Assembly: GCA_949358305.1 (NCBI GenBank)
Contig: OX442314.1
Location: forward strand, 19,275,060-19,339,059
Direction: 5' to 3'
DNA length: 64,000 nt
Source of the DNA: Strigamia acuminata
Taxonomy: Eukaryota; Arthropoda; Chilopoda; Geophilomorpha; Linotaeniidae
A program made the translations under genes and the position numbers. This document shows positions 36,105-48,640 of the stretch, one piece after another; the first letter of the stretch is position 1, and each line of letters opens with the position of its first letter. Under the pieces are notes generated by a model that saw nothing but the letters and a program-made list of their open reading frames with translations, had not been told where the DNA came from and made no database searches.

Positions 36105-36686
36105 GTCCAAGGTCTGTTATATCATTGTTTGAATAATAGTAATTCATTCTAATATGACTTCAATACTAACTGTTCACAGATGAACCACTGGAAATGTTTG
36201 GAACTACAACTACAGTAGAAAGCACGATATACAATGTGAATGATTCTTCTTGTAAACAACCCATAGTAACGGTACGTTCGTTAAAATAAATCGGCTAGAA
36301 CAAGTGCAGTATTTAAAAATAATTCCTAGATTTTCATAGCCCCGAAAGACGTCCCTTTAGATTTTGAGTTACGCACAACTCTGAAAATTCCAAGGAATAA
36401 AATAGCTATCATCGCTTTAAGATTTCAAAAAGTAATTATTGTCATTGAAGATACTTAAATACGATATATTATTATTGATAACAATAAAAATTTTATTACA
36501 GATAATTAGATTAAACAGCCAAGACAAGCAACAATGCACCAACAGAAAAACTGCAATCGATTGTCTTACGAAATGTCACGAAAATCTACTTTTCAAAAAA
36601 ATACCTTGCAGGAAAGTTAACTGTTAATTTACATATAGAATTAGAATTGTTTTATTTAAAATAAACATCTTCTCTACACTCTACAG

Positions 36687-37092
36687 GTTGCCTTTCATGC
36701 CTGAAAATGGGAGACAGCAATTTTGCACAAATTCAAGATCTGCTGAAGTAGCCAGAACAATTTATGAAGAAATCTACGAAAGGCATTTCCCAGATGGCAG
36801 TTGCAAATGTTTACCATCCTGCACCGAATTGAGATACGAGTACAGCGACTTCATTGAACCTTACGACGAAGAGTTTACTTTTATTCAACTTTTCTTTCCA
36901 AAAGGTCTCTTAGAAACGATTCAAGAAGTGTATTCGTATACATTCATACAATTTATTTGTGATGTTGGCGGTATTTTGGCAATTGGATTAGGGTTCACAG
37001 TTTTAACGTTAGTTGATACTCTTCAAGCTCTCATCAGTTTTGCAGTTTCTTCGAAACATTACAAATTAAATATTTTATTTTATAAAAACTGA
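36687..37092 (+). pseudogene. Copy 3 exon 10: TM2 of channel unit 2, stop lost
   Basis: Nearly the same as 9991-10366, but the TAA at the family stop position reads TAC, so the frame runs 12 residues further to 37092. Parent gene is dead, so this exon has probably lost constraint. Confidence 0.8.
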
Positions 37093-38904
37093 TTAGAAAA
37101 ACTGATTAGACTTGATACTTTGTTCAATGTTAGTATTACCGGAACCCAGAACAGGATGAATCGTATTCACCCCCCCCCCCCCTTAGCAACAAATGTCTCC
37201 CACTCAGGCCCGTCTGTTGACATATAACCATTTTTTCCCTTCACCTAGCAGGAGTCTCATCAATTCTGGGCTTAATTTACTTTATCACAAATGAGCTTTT
37301 TTTGGTCCAAAAGTACTATTTTGGACACAAGTTTAACTTCTATTGCATAGTCTTACTCTTAACCTTCCCATAGCCATGGTAGGTCAAAAAAATTACAGAA
37401 GTGCAAAAATCACTGTAATTCTTTTTTTCCTGAAAATTAATTAATGAGGTTAACTTTTATTCCTCAAAAACATTTTTTTCTTATTTTATAATGTCTAAAT
37501 ACAAATAGTTTTTCAATAATTAATAAGATAATTTAATATTTATAACATAAAACACCCTTAATGGGAGCGCCGTACACCACTTTGCCATCTGTTTGCACTA
37601 GGTGGCGTATTAAAATTAGTCCTAAAACATGTGCTTTTACCAGGAAAAATGCGATTGCACCAGGAAAAATGTGATTGTGCACATGTGCAAAAGGATTTTT
37701 AAAAGAAGGCAGAAATGACCGACCTTAGCTAGCAATGGTGGAAACTAGGCTTGGCTATGGGAAGGTTAAGCACACATTTTTTTTCCTTGGGCCTTATGAG
37801 ATGGGTACGACATACGAGATTGAAAACTTGAAAGATTGGAGACAAATTTGATACAATTTTAAAAAAATTTCGCAAATTTAATTTAAAAAAAATTAAAACT
37901 TTACAATTTTTTTAAAAAGTTTACCAAGAGACTTTATTTTTATAAGAGGGCCCATTAATTTTTTTTAGTACACCACTGAATGCCTGAAACATACGGTATT
38001 TTAAAATAATCTTAGTTTCGCCCCCCCCCCCCAAATTAGTCGGTCAATTGCTTAGAGAAGACCAACCTTAAAAATTCCCATTCTCCGAGTCTGGTTCCTT
38101 AGTTGTGTAGCGCCATCTTTTACTAGTGTTTACTAACTTCACCAACGGTGGCGGTGATTTCAAATTTGTTCCAATCTCATTTTTTATTTAAATTATAAAC
38201 TGAGCACATATTTTCATTCAATATTGTCAGTCTGAATATTTTCAACTCTTTGTATAAAATCACAATCACCCAACTTTCCGCTTCCTTAAAACACTCATAA
38301 CCATACATCTTAGAAAACATTTTTACATTTTTAAAAAATTGCACTTGTTTACCCCATTTTCCACTGAGAAAATAAGCAAACACGATTTCATTGACCCATG
38401 TTTTGATAAGATGTTCCACAACTCCATGCAAAATATTTTCAACTGAAGTTATGTTAAGAAAAAATACGAGTGAGCACATGAGTTCGAAGCTATTTAGACA
38501 TTTTATGTAATTTCTTTTAAACATTGAAAAGAATTTTACTTATTTTAAATACTAATCACAATTATTAACCAAATTATTGCGCTTATTAGCTTACTGTAAC
38601 ATTAATTATCTTTAATAAGAGCAAAAAATAAAACATTCCCATGTGTTTCCTGTCTCCACTCGATCTGTTTTAATTTCGTCCGTTTTAATTTTTGTAAAAT
38701 GTGAATAATTTTTCGCAAATTTTAGTATTCACTCCTCACAGCGTTCATCACTGTGCCAAGTTATATAACTTAATCCTCCATCATTGAGAAATCTAACCCA
38801 AAACACATGTAACACAAGATAGTCGCCCCTGAATATTAAGCAAGTGTTTTTGTTCGACAGCAGAACCACTGTGGGACGTAACATAAGCTTGTACTAATAA
38901 CAAC
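37093..38904. other. Spacer between the channel cluster and the M13 pseudoenzyme gene
   Basis: Contains a piggyBac-type MITE, two C-runs (about 37171-37183 and 38022-38032), and a minus-strand open frame of 115 codons (38177-38524) that I do not recognise and cannot call a gene. Confidence 0.55.
37363..37765. mobile_element. piggyBac-type MITE, 403 bp
   Basis: TTAA on both sides (37359-37362, 37766-37769) and inverted ends CCTTCCCATAGCC. TTAA targets are the mark of piggyBac. No coding capacity. Confidence 0.8.
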
Positions 38905-41900
38905 ATGAGATGTGTTTGTGTGTTCTTACGACGCAACAAAACAAGCGGTGCAATGACTTTAATACAAACAAACGACTCAAATGATATTGTTGTAAACGAA
39001 GAGAACAATGCAGTAACAACACCAGTTGAAGAAAAAGTTGTTATCGTGGAAAGGCTGTAAGGATTTCATGTGAAACGTAATGTTGGATGTTTTGTATTAT
39101 ACTATTTTGTATTCATTTCGTGTAGAAAACGAAGTAGTACCGAGTGGGTTTTTGGATTGTTGGCAATACTTTTGCTTTGTGCTTGTGCAATTTTAGCTGC
39201 TGAATTGAGCCTTGTCGTGTCGAAGGGAAACTTAGAGGAAAAAAACCTAAGCGGTTGTTTATTTATTTATTTTGTTTTATTATGTTTTATAATTTTAATT
39301 AATTTTAACAGAATTGAACCAAAGTAGTATTGAAAGTCCTTCGCATGTGTGCTTGAGTTCAAATTGTCTGAGAACAGGTATAAAAAAATGATTACACAAT
39401 TAAATGACCTTGTAATTATAATTTTTTTCCATCGTGTTGTTATAGCGAGTGTAATAACAGAAAATGGTGACTTTAATCACGACCCGTGTGAAGATTTTCA
39501 TCAGTTTTCTTGCGGTGGGTTCATGAAGAAAAAGAATGTGCAAAATAAAGGTTTTTTTGATTCATTAATAACAGATGCACAGAAAAAGTTACAAGGTAAA
39601 TAAAGACAATAAATATAGAAAATAAACTTTAACTGATGCGTTATATTACATTCCAGATATAATTAAATCACCTGTGATAAGAAATGAACCCAAAACCGTT
39701 GAAAAACTCAAAGTATTTTACCAATCATGTATTCAGACAGGTAAATAATACAAAAGTTTGCTTTTTTCCTATTTATATCCTGAAAATCACTAAAATTTAT
39801 TATATATATTTTTTTTTCACAGATAAAATTGAATTTTTAGGTCTACGCCCTATGCAGAAAATTCTCGATTTAGTTGGGGGTTGGCCTGTGGTACTTAATT
39901 CAAAATGGAGATATGGAAGCTTCAGCTGGCAAGAATTAGCCAATAAATATAGAATAGCAAATGTTTCTGTAAATTTCTTTTTCGAGCCTAGAATAGCGTT
40001 TGATACAGGCAGTGATGGACTAAAACTGAGCTTGGGAGTAAGCAACCTAAGCATCATCAATATTTAGAATTTACTTTTCTTTGCTACAAAAATGCCATTG
40101 ATTTCGTATTAGTTATCGTCTGCGAACTTGGGCTTGACATCGATCACAGACGAGTCTAAACATGAAGATTATTATCAAAAGCTGGTTAATTTAGCCATTT
40201 TATTTGGCGCCGATAACGAAACAGCTCGCAGTGAAATGCGATATGTTTTTTATTTTGAAACTGTAGCCAAACATGTGAGTACAAATTGACATTTTTGCTG
40301 TGTCGCATTCAAACCAATTTCAGAAACCTTTCAAGTGCTGTTTTTCTGCTATTTTTAGTGTAAACGTAAAATACTCAAAAAAATGTGCAAATATAATCAA
40401 ATTAAACCGATAAATGTATATAATTTTCAGGAATATTGGAATAATTTTAATTTAAACAACCAAAGAATTGTCAAGATGAATGTAGGCGAGTTGCAAACGT
40501 TAGTTCCTCAAGTATGAAATTTAATACCATCACATTATTACAGTTTAATTAATTAGCCGTTGTATTCAAGGTTGATTGGAGAACATATCTAAGCGCTTTT
40601 CTGCCTTATACAATCAATTACAAAGACACTATTTTTGTGGATTCACCGGCATTTCTTCCCAAATTTGCACAACTGCTTGAAAAAACAGATCGAAGGTTGG
40701 TGAAGGGAAGTAGAACCATTTTCAATATTCCAGTAATTTTTTTTTTTTAAAAAAAAACACAGGACGTTAGCCAATTATGCTGCTGCACGAACCATCTGGA
40801 ACCTGGCTCCATTATTGAATCAAAAAGTGAGGAATGTGGTTGGAAGTAATTTAATTCCAGAACCAAGGCAACATTATTGTTTGGATATTGCAATGAAATA
40901 CTTCTCGGTTCCAATCGGTGCCTTTTATTTATTAAAATATGTCAATACTGGGGCGAAGGAAATAGTTAAAGAAATAGCTAATCTCGTTAAACTGGCTTAT
41001 TTTCTAACAATCGATTACTCTGGTTGGGATTACACAGTGAAACATTCTATAAAACAAAAGGTGATTTGTTTTTGAAAAGTACAGTGATGTTAAAATCAAT
41101 TATTTCTCAAATCGTGTTGTTTTCTAACAGCTCGCTGACGTCAAGTTTTTCATAGGATATCCAGACGAATTGACTAATTTCACACTGATTGAGGAGTTGT
41201 ATTATACTGTAAGTAACAGACGAATGGAAGCACAAATATGATAATTTATGTCTTTCAAAATCCAATTCTCAGCTGTCGTTTAATCAAGGAGAATTTTTTG
41301 ATAATTTTCAAAAAATTAAAAAACATTATTTCGATAAAAGTATCAAATATGCCCAGCACGGAAAAAGCATCGTAAATAAGTGAGGCTTAAATTGCTCGTA
41401 AACTTAAATTTATTTAACGCTTAATGCAATCTCATTTATAGTTGGGATCAAAATGGTGGAGCGTCTATTGCCCTTGAAGTGTTTTATTTAGATCTCACAA
41501 ACACATTGTGTAGGTAGTAAATCAAGGCTAAGATCTACAGATTATATTATTCTCAAATACTTTTAAACAGATGTTCCTATTGTGATGATCGAAGAGGTTT
41601 TCCAGGTGACTGAGAAACCTGCATATATGAATTTTGGCAGTCTGGGGGTTTTGATTGCCAAGGAATTTGCAAAAATTCTTACGAAATCACAAGGTGACCT
41701 CTTTCTCTTCTTTTTTATTCATAGAATTTTAAAAAATCAAACTGTTTTTCAGGAAATGAACAAAATATTAAAGACAAGCTTTCATGCCTGAACAAGCAAC
41801 ATAAAGTAAGACAAAAATATTTGAAATCTGATTGAATGACAGTAGAGCCTCGGTTATCCGAACTAATTAGGGACATAGGTGTTCATAAAACCGAATTGTT

Positions 41901-42970
41901 CGGATAATCCAACATTAGGTTGACTTGTATACACACACTGTACTACATATGAAAATATAAAGTCATTAAAATATAGTTAGAAAGCAATAAAACCGACCAA
42001 AAATGGATAAAAATTGCCAAAAAACATTAAAAACCGATTAAAAATCGGTAATAAATCGGTAAAAAATCGGTAAAAAATCGCTTTACTGCTGTTCGGATAG
42101 CCGAAAGTTCGTATTACCGGTGTTCCGATAATCGAGGCTCTACTGTACTTGATATTATCATTCTTTCAAGTTTCCTAGCAATCCAGACATAACTAAAGAA
42201 ATTTTGAATTATTTCACTGGAATTGAAATCGCACAAAAGGTAATGTCCATCGACTGCATTTTGTATTATATGGTATAATATTAGGCACACAATTTAGGCA
42301 TACAATTTATGGAGTGCGAAAAATGGAATCGAAAAGTCTTTACCAGGAGAAAATTTTACTATTGAGCAAATGTTCTGGATTAGTTATGCTAATGTAAGTG
42401 TTTTTTTTTTTTGTTTTTTTTTTTTTTTACATTTAATTATTTACTGAGTCAACTACCTACATTAATGCTTTTTTAATTTGAACTGAACAGTTGTTTTGCA
42501 CAAAATTGAGCCCGTTTGATAAAGATTCAGATTTAAACTATTTAAGGTAATAAAAAAAACGAAGTGGCTACACGTTCATGTCCGACATGAACGTATTATT
42601 TTCATGACGCAGTGTGATTGGTTGACAGATGAAAATACTCGTTCAGTCTATGTTGCTAAAAACGAATAAGGTTAGGTTTGGGGGAGGGGGGGGGGTGTCA
42701 AGCAAAAAAGAAGATACATCCTCGAAAACATCGCTTTGAGAAAACATGCGTTGAAATAACGAACCGACATCAATAGATCTCAACCAATCACAGCGCATCA
42801 TTAAAATAATACGTTCATGTCGGAGATGAATGTAGCGACTGCCAAAAAAAAATATGGTTCGATTAATTTGTTATTATTTTAGGTTAACTTTGCCGTTGAG
42901 GAATGTTCACAATTTTCTGCAAGATTTCAAATGTTCTACAAATACAACAGAAAAATGTGATTCCTGGTGA
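38905..42970 (+). CDS. M13 (neprilysin-family) peptidase homolog with lost zinc site, 732 residues
   Basis: Nineteen exons: 38905-39056, 39126-39253, 39312-39377, 39446-39595, 39657-39740, 39823-40037, 40113-40274, 40431-40511, 40571-40695, 40763-41060, 41131-41208, 41273-41379, 41442-41509, 41571-41693, 41753-41805, 42171-42239, 42298-42393, 42491-42546, 42883-42970. They sum to 2199 nt in frame, normal for M13. Type II membrane topology: cytoplasmic tail, one TM ([19 protein letters not shown]), then CLSSNCLRT and the [12 protein letters not shown] motif; VDWRTYL, GYPDEL and the C-terminal KCDSW are kept. The catalytic HExxH is replaced by AKEFAK, NAFY by LEVFY, and ENxAD is not there. Full length with clean splicing argues for a conserved non-enzymatic role, by inference. 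Confidence 0.85.
41840..42145. mobile_element. pogo/Tigger-like MITE in an M13 intron
   Basis: Inverted ends CAGTAGAGCCTCGGTTATCC and, from the right, CAGTAGAGCCTCGATTATCG. Middle has repeated ATCGGTAAAAA. Lies in the intron after exon 15. Confidence 0.8.
42562..42842. mobile_element. MITE with long inverted ends in an M13 intron
   Basis: Arms of about 60 bp share CCGACATGAACGTATTATTT and GTGATTGGTTGA in opposite orientation. A G-run (42674-42697 area) sits near the middle. In the intron before the last exon. Confidence 0.75.
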
Positions 42971-43399
42971 TTTTTTTTCCATTATACAACACTTATGTAA
43001 TATTTCGATGCAATATTCTCATATCATAATCACTGCCACTATCACTATTCACTTGAATTCTGATTCGTCATTGAAACATTTAAATTCTACTCTTAAATTT
43101 TTAACTCTTGATAATTTTTTGTTTGTGATAATAAATAAGATAAATTTTCCAAAGAAAAAAACCAAGTTTTTCTTACTCGTACCTTTAAAGGGTAACAAAA
43201 ACACTCAAAAAACAAGTTTAAAAATTATAGAGCCAAAGCAAGTCGTTGCCTGGCAACACCAGAAATTCATTAGGTCACATGATGCAGAAGTGCAAGACCC
43301 CAGTACTCATGTTTTCTTCAGACCGTGTGGAGAAGCCGTGCAAAGATGTGAAGTTTGAAACTTGTGGGTGTTAGTGGAGACACACACACTCCTTTTGAA

Positions 43400-46059
43400 A
43401 TGAAACCAACGGTCAATTCCTGTCTTGGACTTATAGTTTTATGTTTTCTGAATATTACAACTACTGAACAAAAAGTAAGTAAACATTAAAAAGTAATCAA
43501 CTATTACTATTTATGCTGTCATTAATTTTAGTTGTAGCTACACTAAATGGGAACATATGTTTTTTACATAGCAATTTGTACGTCCTATTAACCTAAAATG
43601 ATTAATATTTCCTCGTTCAAGCGAAACTTCTATTATTTTACGCAAAATTTGATTTTCTTTAGAAATACCAAAGATGCGTGGAATTTGGTTGGTCAATACA
43701 GTTAAATTTAGGCTCCAAATCGAGTTACCTGATGCTAAATTAGTCATCACATCATCGGATGTCTCGTTTTCCGTTTGCAATTCCACAGCTGTTTGGTGAT
43801 GACAAGTCAGTCAACTCAAACACAAAACAACAGTATCCAGAAAATACTGAGAAAAAAAACAGACAAAACATAAAATTACTCGCTATTTCCTAAAATGTAC
43901 TGACATTTACAACAGAAATAAATTATTCCAGCCCAGTAGTTATAACTTTCCAAGTTGCTGTTCATGGAACATGCTGACAATTTAATGAAAATGACCCACC
44001 CAAAAGTAAATTACTTTAACCTTGGAATTCTCATCCCACCTAGCACCTGTATACGTATTCTTATAAACAAGTGTTATCCGTTCTACATAAATCCTTTTAT
44101 AACACATTAAAAATAGATGATAATGTCTCGAGAAAATTTGAAACTTAAGATAAAGTCGCGCAGACTCTGCTCTGCCCTTACACCAACCCATAAATTAGCT
44201 CATTGATGCCAAGATAGTAGTGTAAATGAGGATGAGACATTCATTTTGTCCAAAAGGGCTAAAGTAGGTCATTGCTGACTTGTGAATTAGATGGTATAAT
44301 TTCGTGCTAAATGTATATAACAAATACAATTAAATGCAAATTTAAAGTCCTTATTAAATAACATTTGAGGGCCGGTTAAAACTGTTGGTAATTTTATTTA
44401 TCCATTAAAAAACGAATTGTTTTTCTTCTTGTTTTACAGAGTCGAGCAAAAACATTCCAATTAACCCAAAGGAGAGAGACATATATTTCCCTAGTCGATT
44501 TTTGCCCTCCTGTTACTCATAATTTCACCACTAAAGAATGCAATAAACCAAGCTGTACTTCCACATGCCCCGGAACGGATGAATTCTGCTGCTTCAATGG
44601 ATGTGTTCACACCTGTACTCCAATTGAAACATCACACAGAGGTTAGAGCAATTAAACAAGTTGAGTTTTCTGTTGTTTAAGAGTCTATTATTTACCTTGT
44701 AGTAGTTAACTGGACGGATGATCTCAGAAAAATTCCTGGTAAGTATTTTTTTTAGTCTAGGCCTACACATGATGACTAGCTGTTGAGACATCAACAGTCT
44801 AGTTCTTTACAAAGTAAACAAACCGTCTCCTTTTTCGACAGACAGTTTATGTTAACTTGGGCATATTGGTGGAGTACATACATAAAATTAGATATAAAAT
44901 TCCACTTTTTAAAGCGCTTGTCTGGTCGTCAGCTGTCAGTTCTTTCTTCCCAAGGCAAACGGCTTTGAACTTCACCTTTAACACCAACGAAATAGAATAG
45001 ATTTTTTTTTCTCCTTCTTTTAAGTGCTGTCTTTTGAACATCTAATTTACGGGGCATTGCAAATATAGAATTAAAATTAATTAATGGTATTGTTAATTTA
45101 GGTAATAATCCTTAATGATGACTTATTCTTTCACAGTAACTTTTGAATCTGGTGGCGAGCCGGAAATTGGTAAGGATTGCAAAATTAATTAATCAATTAA
45201 ACACATTATATAATTTTGGTTTTTAAAAATAAATTAGAATGTAGTACTACAGCAAAGGACGCCCAACATCTTTGCCCTTCTGGCCATATTTGTCAAATTT
45301 TGGACAAAGGAGATCCCTTGAGAGGAATTCCAAACAAGGGCGTTTGCATTGATTTGCAGAATATGGAAAAAGGTGAAAATCCATTTAGGGCAGGGCTCGA
45401 AATGTGAACCATGAAATTGTGCAAAATATTATTCCGGTTTGGGATTATTTTTTTTTTTTACTCGTAATTTTGTAATTGTACGAATTATAATTTTTAAAAA
45501 TTTGAAGTGGCGACCCGGTTCGTAAAATTCTCCAATTCGAGCCATAATTTACGCACTATGTAAATGTCTATAATATAAATCTGCAAGATTTAATTTTTAC
45601 TTATATAATTTTTTCTTTTTTCATTTTCAGATTCTTTTTTTCCTTTGTTGGAAGATCCACAAACTGAAGTTAAGTTATCAGCTGACAAAAAGGAAATTGG
45701 TCAGTATTTTTTTAAATTAAACGACTCATTAGAGCAATTATAATGTCATAAACTATGTTCTTAGTTTACTTGCCCGGTGGGTGTTTTTTGACAGCTGAGC
45801 AATACGGGGACATAGAAGAGTTCCTTAAAGGAATGCATTTTACCAGCTGGTAATTGGGTTTAATTTTCATTGCATTTTTATTGCATTTTTAACACTATAT
45901 GATTGTCTTGTTTCCAGTGTTTGTTCAGCTGGATCAGTGGTTTGTTCAGTACCACAAGTAAAAGGTTAAATGACACTTTTTCATGTTATAACACAGAATT
46001 TTAATCCAGATATTTATTTTCAGCAGAAAAAAGACCCAGTGGATAAAACTGAACTGTGA
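43400..46059 (+). CDS. WFDC1: WFDC1-like secreted WAP-domain protein, 226 residues
   Basis: Nine exons: 43400-43474, 44440-44641, 44703-44738, 45137-45169, 45238-45372, 45631-45699, 45795-45849, 45918-45957, 46024-46059. They sum to 681 nt in frame. A signal peptide (VNSCLGLIVLCFLNITTT) is followed by one WAP-like four-disulfide core (FCPP ... CNKPSCTSTCPGTDEFCCFNGC), then the diagnostic second half ECSTTAKDAQHLCPSGHIC and GIPNKGVC, which matches my recollection of vertebrate WFDC1 in order and spacing, and a short Cys tail (CVCSAGSVVC). Human WFDC1 is similar in length. WAP proteins are often protease inhibitors, but function is not shown here. Confidence 0.8.
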
Positions 46060-46379
46060 TCGTTTTATTTTATTTTTATTTTATTTGATTGTTTTTCATT
46101 TAAAACATTTTCTTTTACAAGTAGTATACTAATATTTACAACCTGCTATTTCAACTCACTGCCATTTACACTTCACTTTTATAAAGCTTATTTCAGATTT
46201 TATATACTTTAGAATAAATTTATTATAGTGGGCAAAATGTAGCAGCTTTTATTAAAATGAGGTGAACCTGATTAAAACATTTCACCCTGCTCTATATTAA
46301 TGGATCAAAAAGCCTAGCATCAAAAACAGCCTAAAAAATAGAAGTTCACCTCAAAAGAGGATGTCCTTAAGCTCATATG

Positions 46380-46387
46380 TATAAATA
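46380..46387 (+). promoter_or_regulatory. TATA box of the cuticle protein gene
   Basis: TATAAATA 54 bases before the ATG, leaving room for a start of transcription near 46408-46415 (TTTCATCAC). Confidence 0.6.
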
Positions 46388-46433
46388 AAGTAGAAATACT
46401 CAATCGTTTCATCACATTTTTCAAGATACCGAA

Positions 46434-47477
46434 ATGAAGAGTTGTTTGGTAAGTCTCAATTTTCATGTCCAATGTGATAAAACTTAATTTTCGGTTTTAT
46501 TTTATCAGCTTTTCATTTTGATTTTGGGATATTCATCCGGACAAACCTTCATAGATGAATACGAAGATGATTTTGTACAGCCTCAAAAGAATTTCAACAG
46601 ACCAACCAATGATTACGAAGACGATTACGTTGCAGAAAATCAGAAGAGATACCAAAAGCCAACTCATGTCAGCCCACATCGAAAGGAAGCGCCGCCACCA
46701 CCACCATTAATAGTGAAACAAATCAATGAGATGAATCAAGATGGGTCTTACACATTTGGTTATCAAAGTGAGGATGGTTCATATCGCGTAGAAACTCGAA
46801 ACATTGATGGATATACGAGAGGCAAGTACGGATATATTGATGCTAAGGGTGAGCTTAAAGAAGTGGAATACTCAGCTGGTTCAACCGGATATATTCCTTC
46901 CGGAGACCACATCCAGGTGCCGCCACCAGCACCGCCACCACGCCCAGAGGTTGCCAGGCCGAAAGTAAGTCAAGGTGAAACTCGCGGTCGTGCAATCCCG
47001 CAAAAGGAAGTTGTTCAAGATTACGATATTGACTATGAGGATGATTTGGTCACTATTCAATCTAACATACGTGGGAATTCCAATAAAAATTATGCGAACG
47101 ATGACCGTCGAAATAATAAAAACAAGTTTAGTCAAAGAGAGAAAGATGGCAAAATAGAAATAGATAACAAGGCAGCAAATGGAGCGCCAATTTTGGAATT
47201 AAGTATTGAGTATCCAAACGCAGGGAAAGTTCCAACTGCAGGTAGAATTCCGAATGTAGACCGGATTTTAAACACGGGAAGAATTCAAAATGGAAGACAT
47301 TCAAATGTAAGAATTCCAAACGGAGGAAGAAACTCAAATTTGAGAAATCAAAGTGGAAGACGACATCCTGATGTCAGAATTGCAGATGGAGGAAGAGATC
47401 TAAATGAACGAAGAAATACAGAAAGACGAGGAAAAAATCAATTCGTGGGAACATCTAAAAATGTCTTTGATTTTTAA
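46434..47477 (+). CDS. RR-1 type cuticle protein (CPR family), 327 residues
   Basis: Two exons, 46434-46448 and 46509-47477; the intron of 60 bp after the fifth codon, inside the signal peptide, is typical of insect CPR genes. After the signal peptide (MKSCLLFILILGYSSG) come acidic EDD repeats, then the extended Rebers-Riddiford chitin-binding domain (DGSYTFGYQSEDGSYRVETR ... YGYIDAKGELKEVEYSAG ... GYIPSGDHI, about residues 80-135), a Pro-run, and a long Arg/Asn/Gly tail with repeated GRIPN-like motifs. It would be secreted by epidermis into the exoskeleton. The tail is longer and more basic than in usual RR-1 proteins. Confidence 0.9.
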
Positions 47478-47999
47478 TACAAGTCAAAAAAAGTATCTAG
47501 AAAAATAAGTACAAACTATCGCATTGTTGTTATTAAAGTCATTAAAGCGACGGTGTTGTGTGTTCCATTGGTTGTTGTTGTTGTTGTCTTGTATAATTAA
47601 TAAAGTCGAAATATCAGAAACAGAACTTGTTTTTATATACAAATTCGAGAGAATATTCAAGTGATTGTCTGTCAATAAGATTTATAAACCCCTCGATACT
47701 TTTTAATCGAATAAAAATCTATAAAAAAAAAAACAATCATTAGGTGCATCCAAAGTATGTTTATATGTTTTTTGATGTTTCTATGTGCAGAAACAGAAGT
47801 CAAAAATACGCCTACCGGTAAATATGAATGTGTGATTATTTCTCTTTTGGATTTTAGAAATAAAATATGCTATTAAAATTCTTAGAATTTCTCCAAATAA
47901 ATGAATTATGGCCCACTTTTTTAAACGCAATTTTGCTCTTTTTTTGTAATTAATAAACTATTAAAACACTGTACAGCAGTACCAAAAATAAACTGAATT

Positions 48000-48470
48000 G
48001 TCTTTTGGACAAGCGACTAAGGACAGCATTCCCGTCGATCTCCCATTGGCCCAGAAATCCGACCAACCCCCTCTGGTGGCGTGCTTTTGTGAATGTGCGC
48101 TCATACTACGTTCACATTCCACCGGTTTTGAGCGCCAAATCAATATGGAAATGCAAACTGATAATGATAAGTCATCACACGTTTGGGCGGATGATTTGGG
48201 TGGTTTTTCGGGGGCGTTTGTATGGTTTTTCGCGAGGAAAAGTGCGATCCGGCACTTGTGTATGACAGAAGCGACTAAGGACATCATTCCTGTCGCTCTC
48301 CCATTGGTTAAGGTTAGGTTAGATTAGGTTAGGGTAAAAAGAAAATGTATTAATGTAATAATTGTATCTGGGCCAACACAGCCACCAGAGTGTGCCGACA
48401 ACAATCGGATATATCGGCCAATGGGAGAGCAACAGGAATGCTGTCCTTAGTCGCCTGTGTCTTTTGGAGA
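48000..48470. mobile_element. MITE with three copies of its terminal sequence
   Basis: GCGACTAAGGACAGCATTCC at 48011, again in the same orientation at 48269 with one change, and inverted at about 48420-48455. The outer pair also shares GTCTTTTGG ends, so an older copy or partial duplication is inside. Confidence 0.65.
48308..48334 (+). repeat. Short TTAGG-like interstitial tract
   Basis: Four imperfect TTAGG units (GGTTAGGTTAGATTAGG). This is the arthropod telomere motif, but the tract is far too short to be a telomere. Confidence 0.5.
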
Positions 48471-48640
48471 GCATGTCCCTTCTAGTACAAGCTTACGCCA
48501 CTAGGTGAGTGTTCTGGAAACCTAAATGCATCAATCTACCAGCTAGAGTTGTTGTAAGATGCTGCATTCGACTTCAGTTAATTTTTTTTGGAGACTATGT
48601 TAAAGCAATTTGCCTATTTGTAATAAACTGATTTACATGT

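Larger units (their letters stand above)
28362..37092 (+). pseudogene. Tandem-fused two-unit DEG/ENaC gene, copy 3, multiply broken
   Basis: Homologous exons: 28362-28847, 29385-29466, 29523-29608, 29673-29768, 29831 to about 29960, 30006-35594 (interrupted), 36025-36079, 36180-36271, 36502-36611, 36687-37092. Lesions by comparison with copies 1 and 2: a CAA to TAA stop at 28404-28406 in the N-terminus; the donor after exon 5 deleted, reading into TAG; a 5-base insertion near 30333 that stops unit 1 right after TM2; a 4.75-kb Gypsy insertion in the unit 2 extracellular coding sequence; a 24-base hairpin insertion at the exon 7 donor; and a lost final stop that adds about a dozen residues. The product cannot be made as in copy 1. 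Confidence 0.85.

Noticed and set aside
38177-38524. Minus-strand frame of 115 codons
   Set aside because: Lys/Phe/Ile-rich as expected of AT-rich DNA, with no recognised motif or promoter.
43538-43786. Minus-strand frame of 82 codons inside WFDC1 intron 1
   Set aside because: Plausible amino-acid composition, but no family recognised, no splice context and no support beyond an open frame.
48308-48334. Telomere or telomere-adjacent sequence
   Set aside because: Only four imperfect TTAGG units within a MITE; interstitial.
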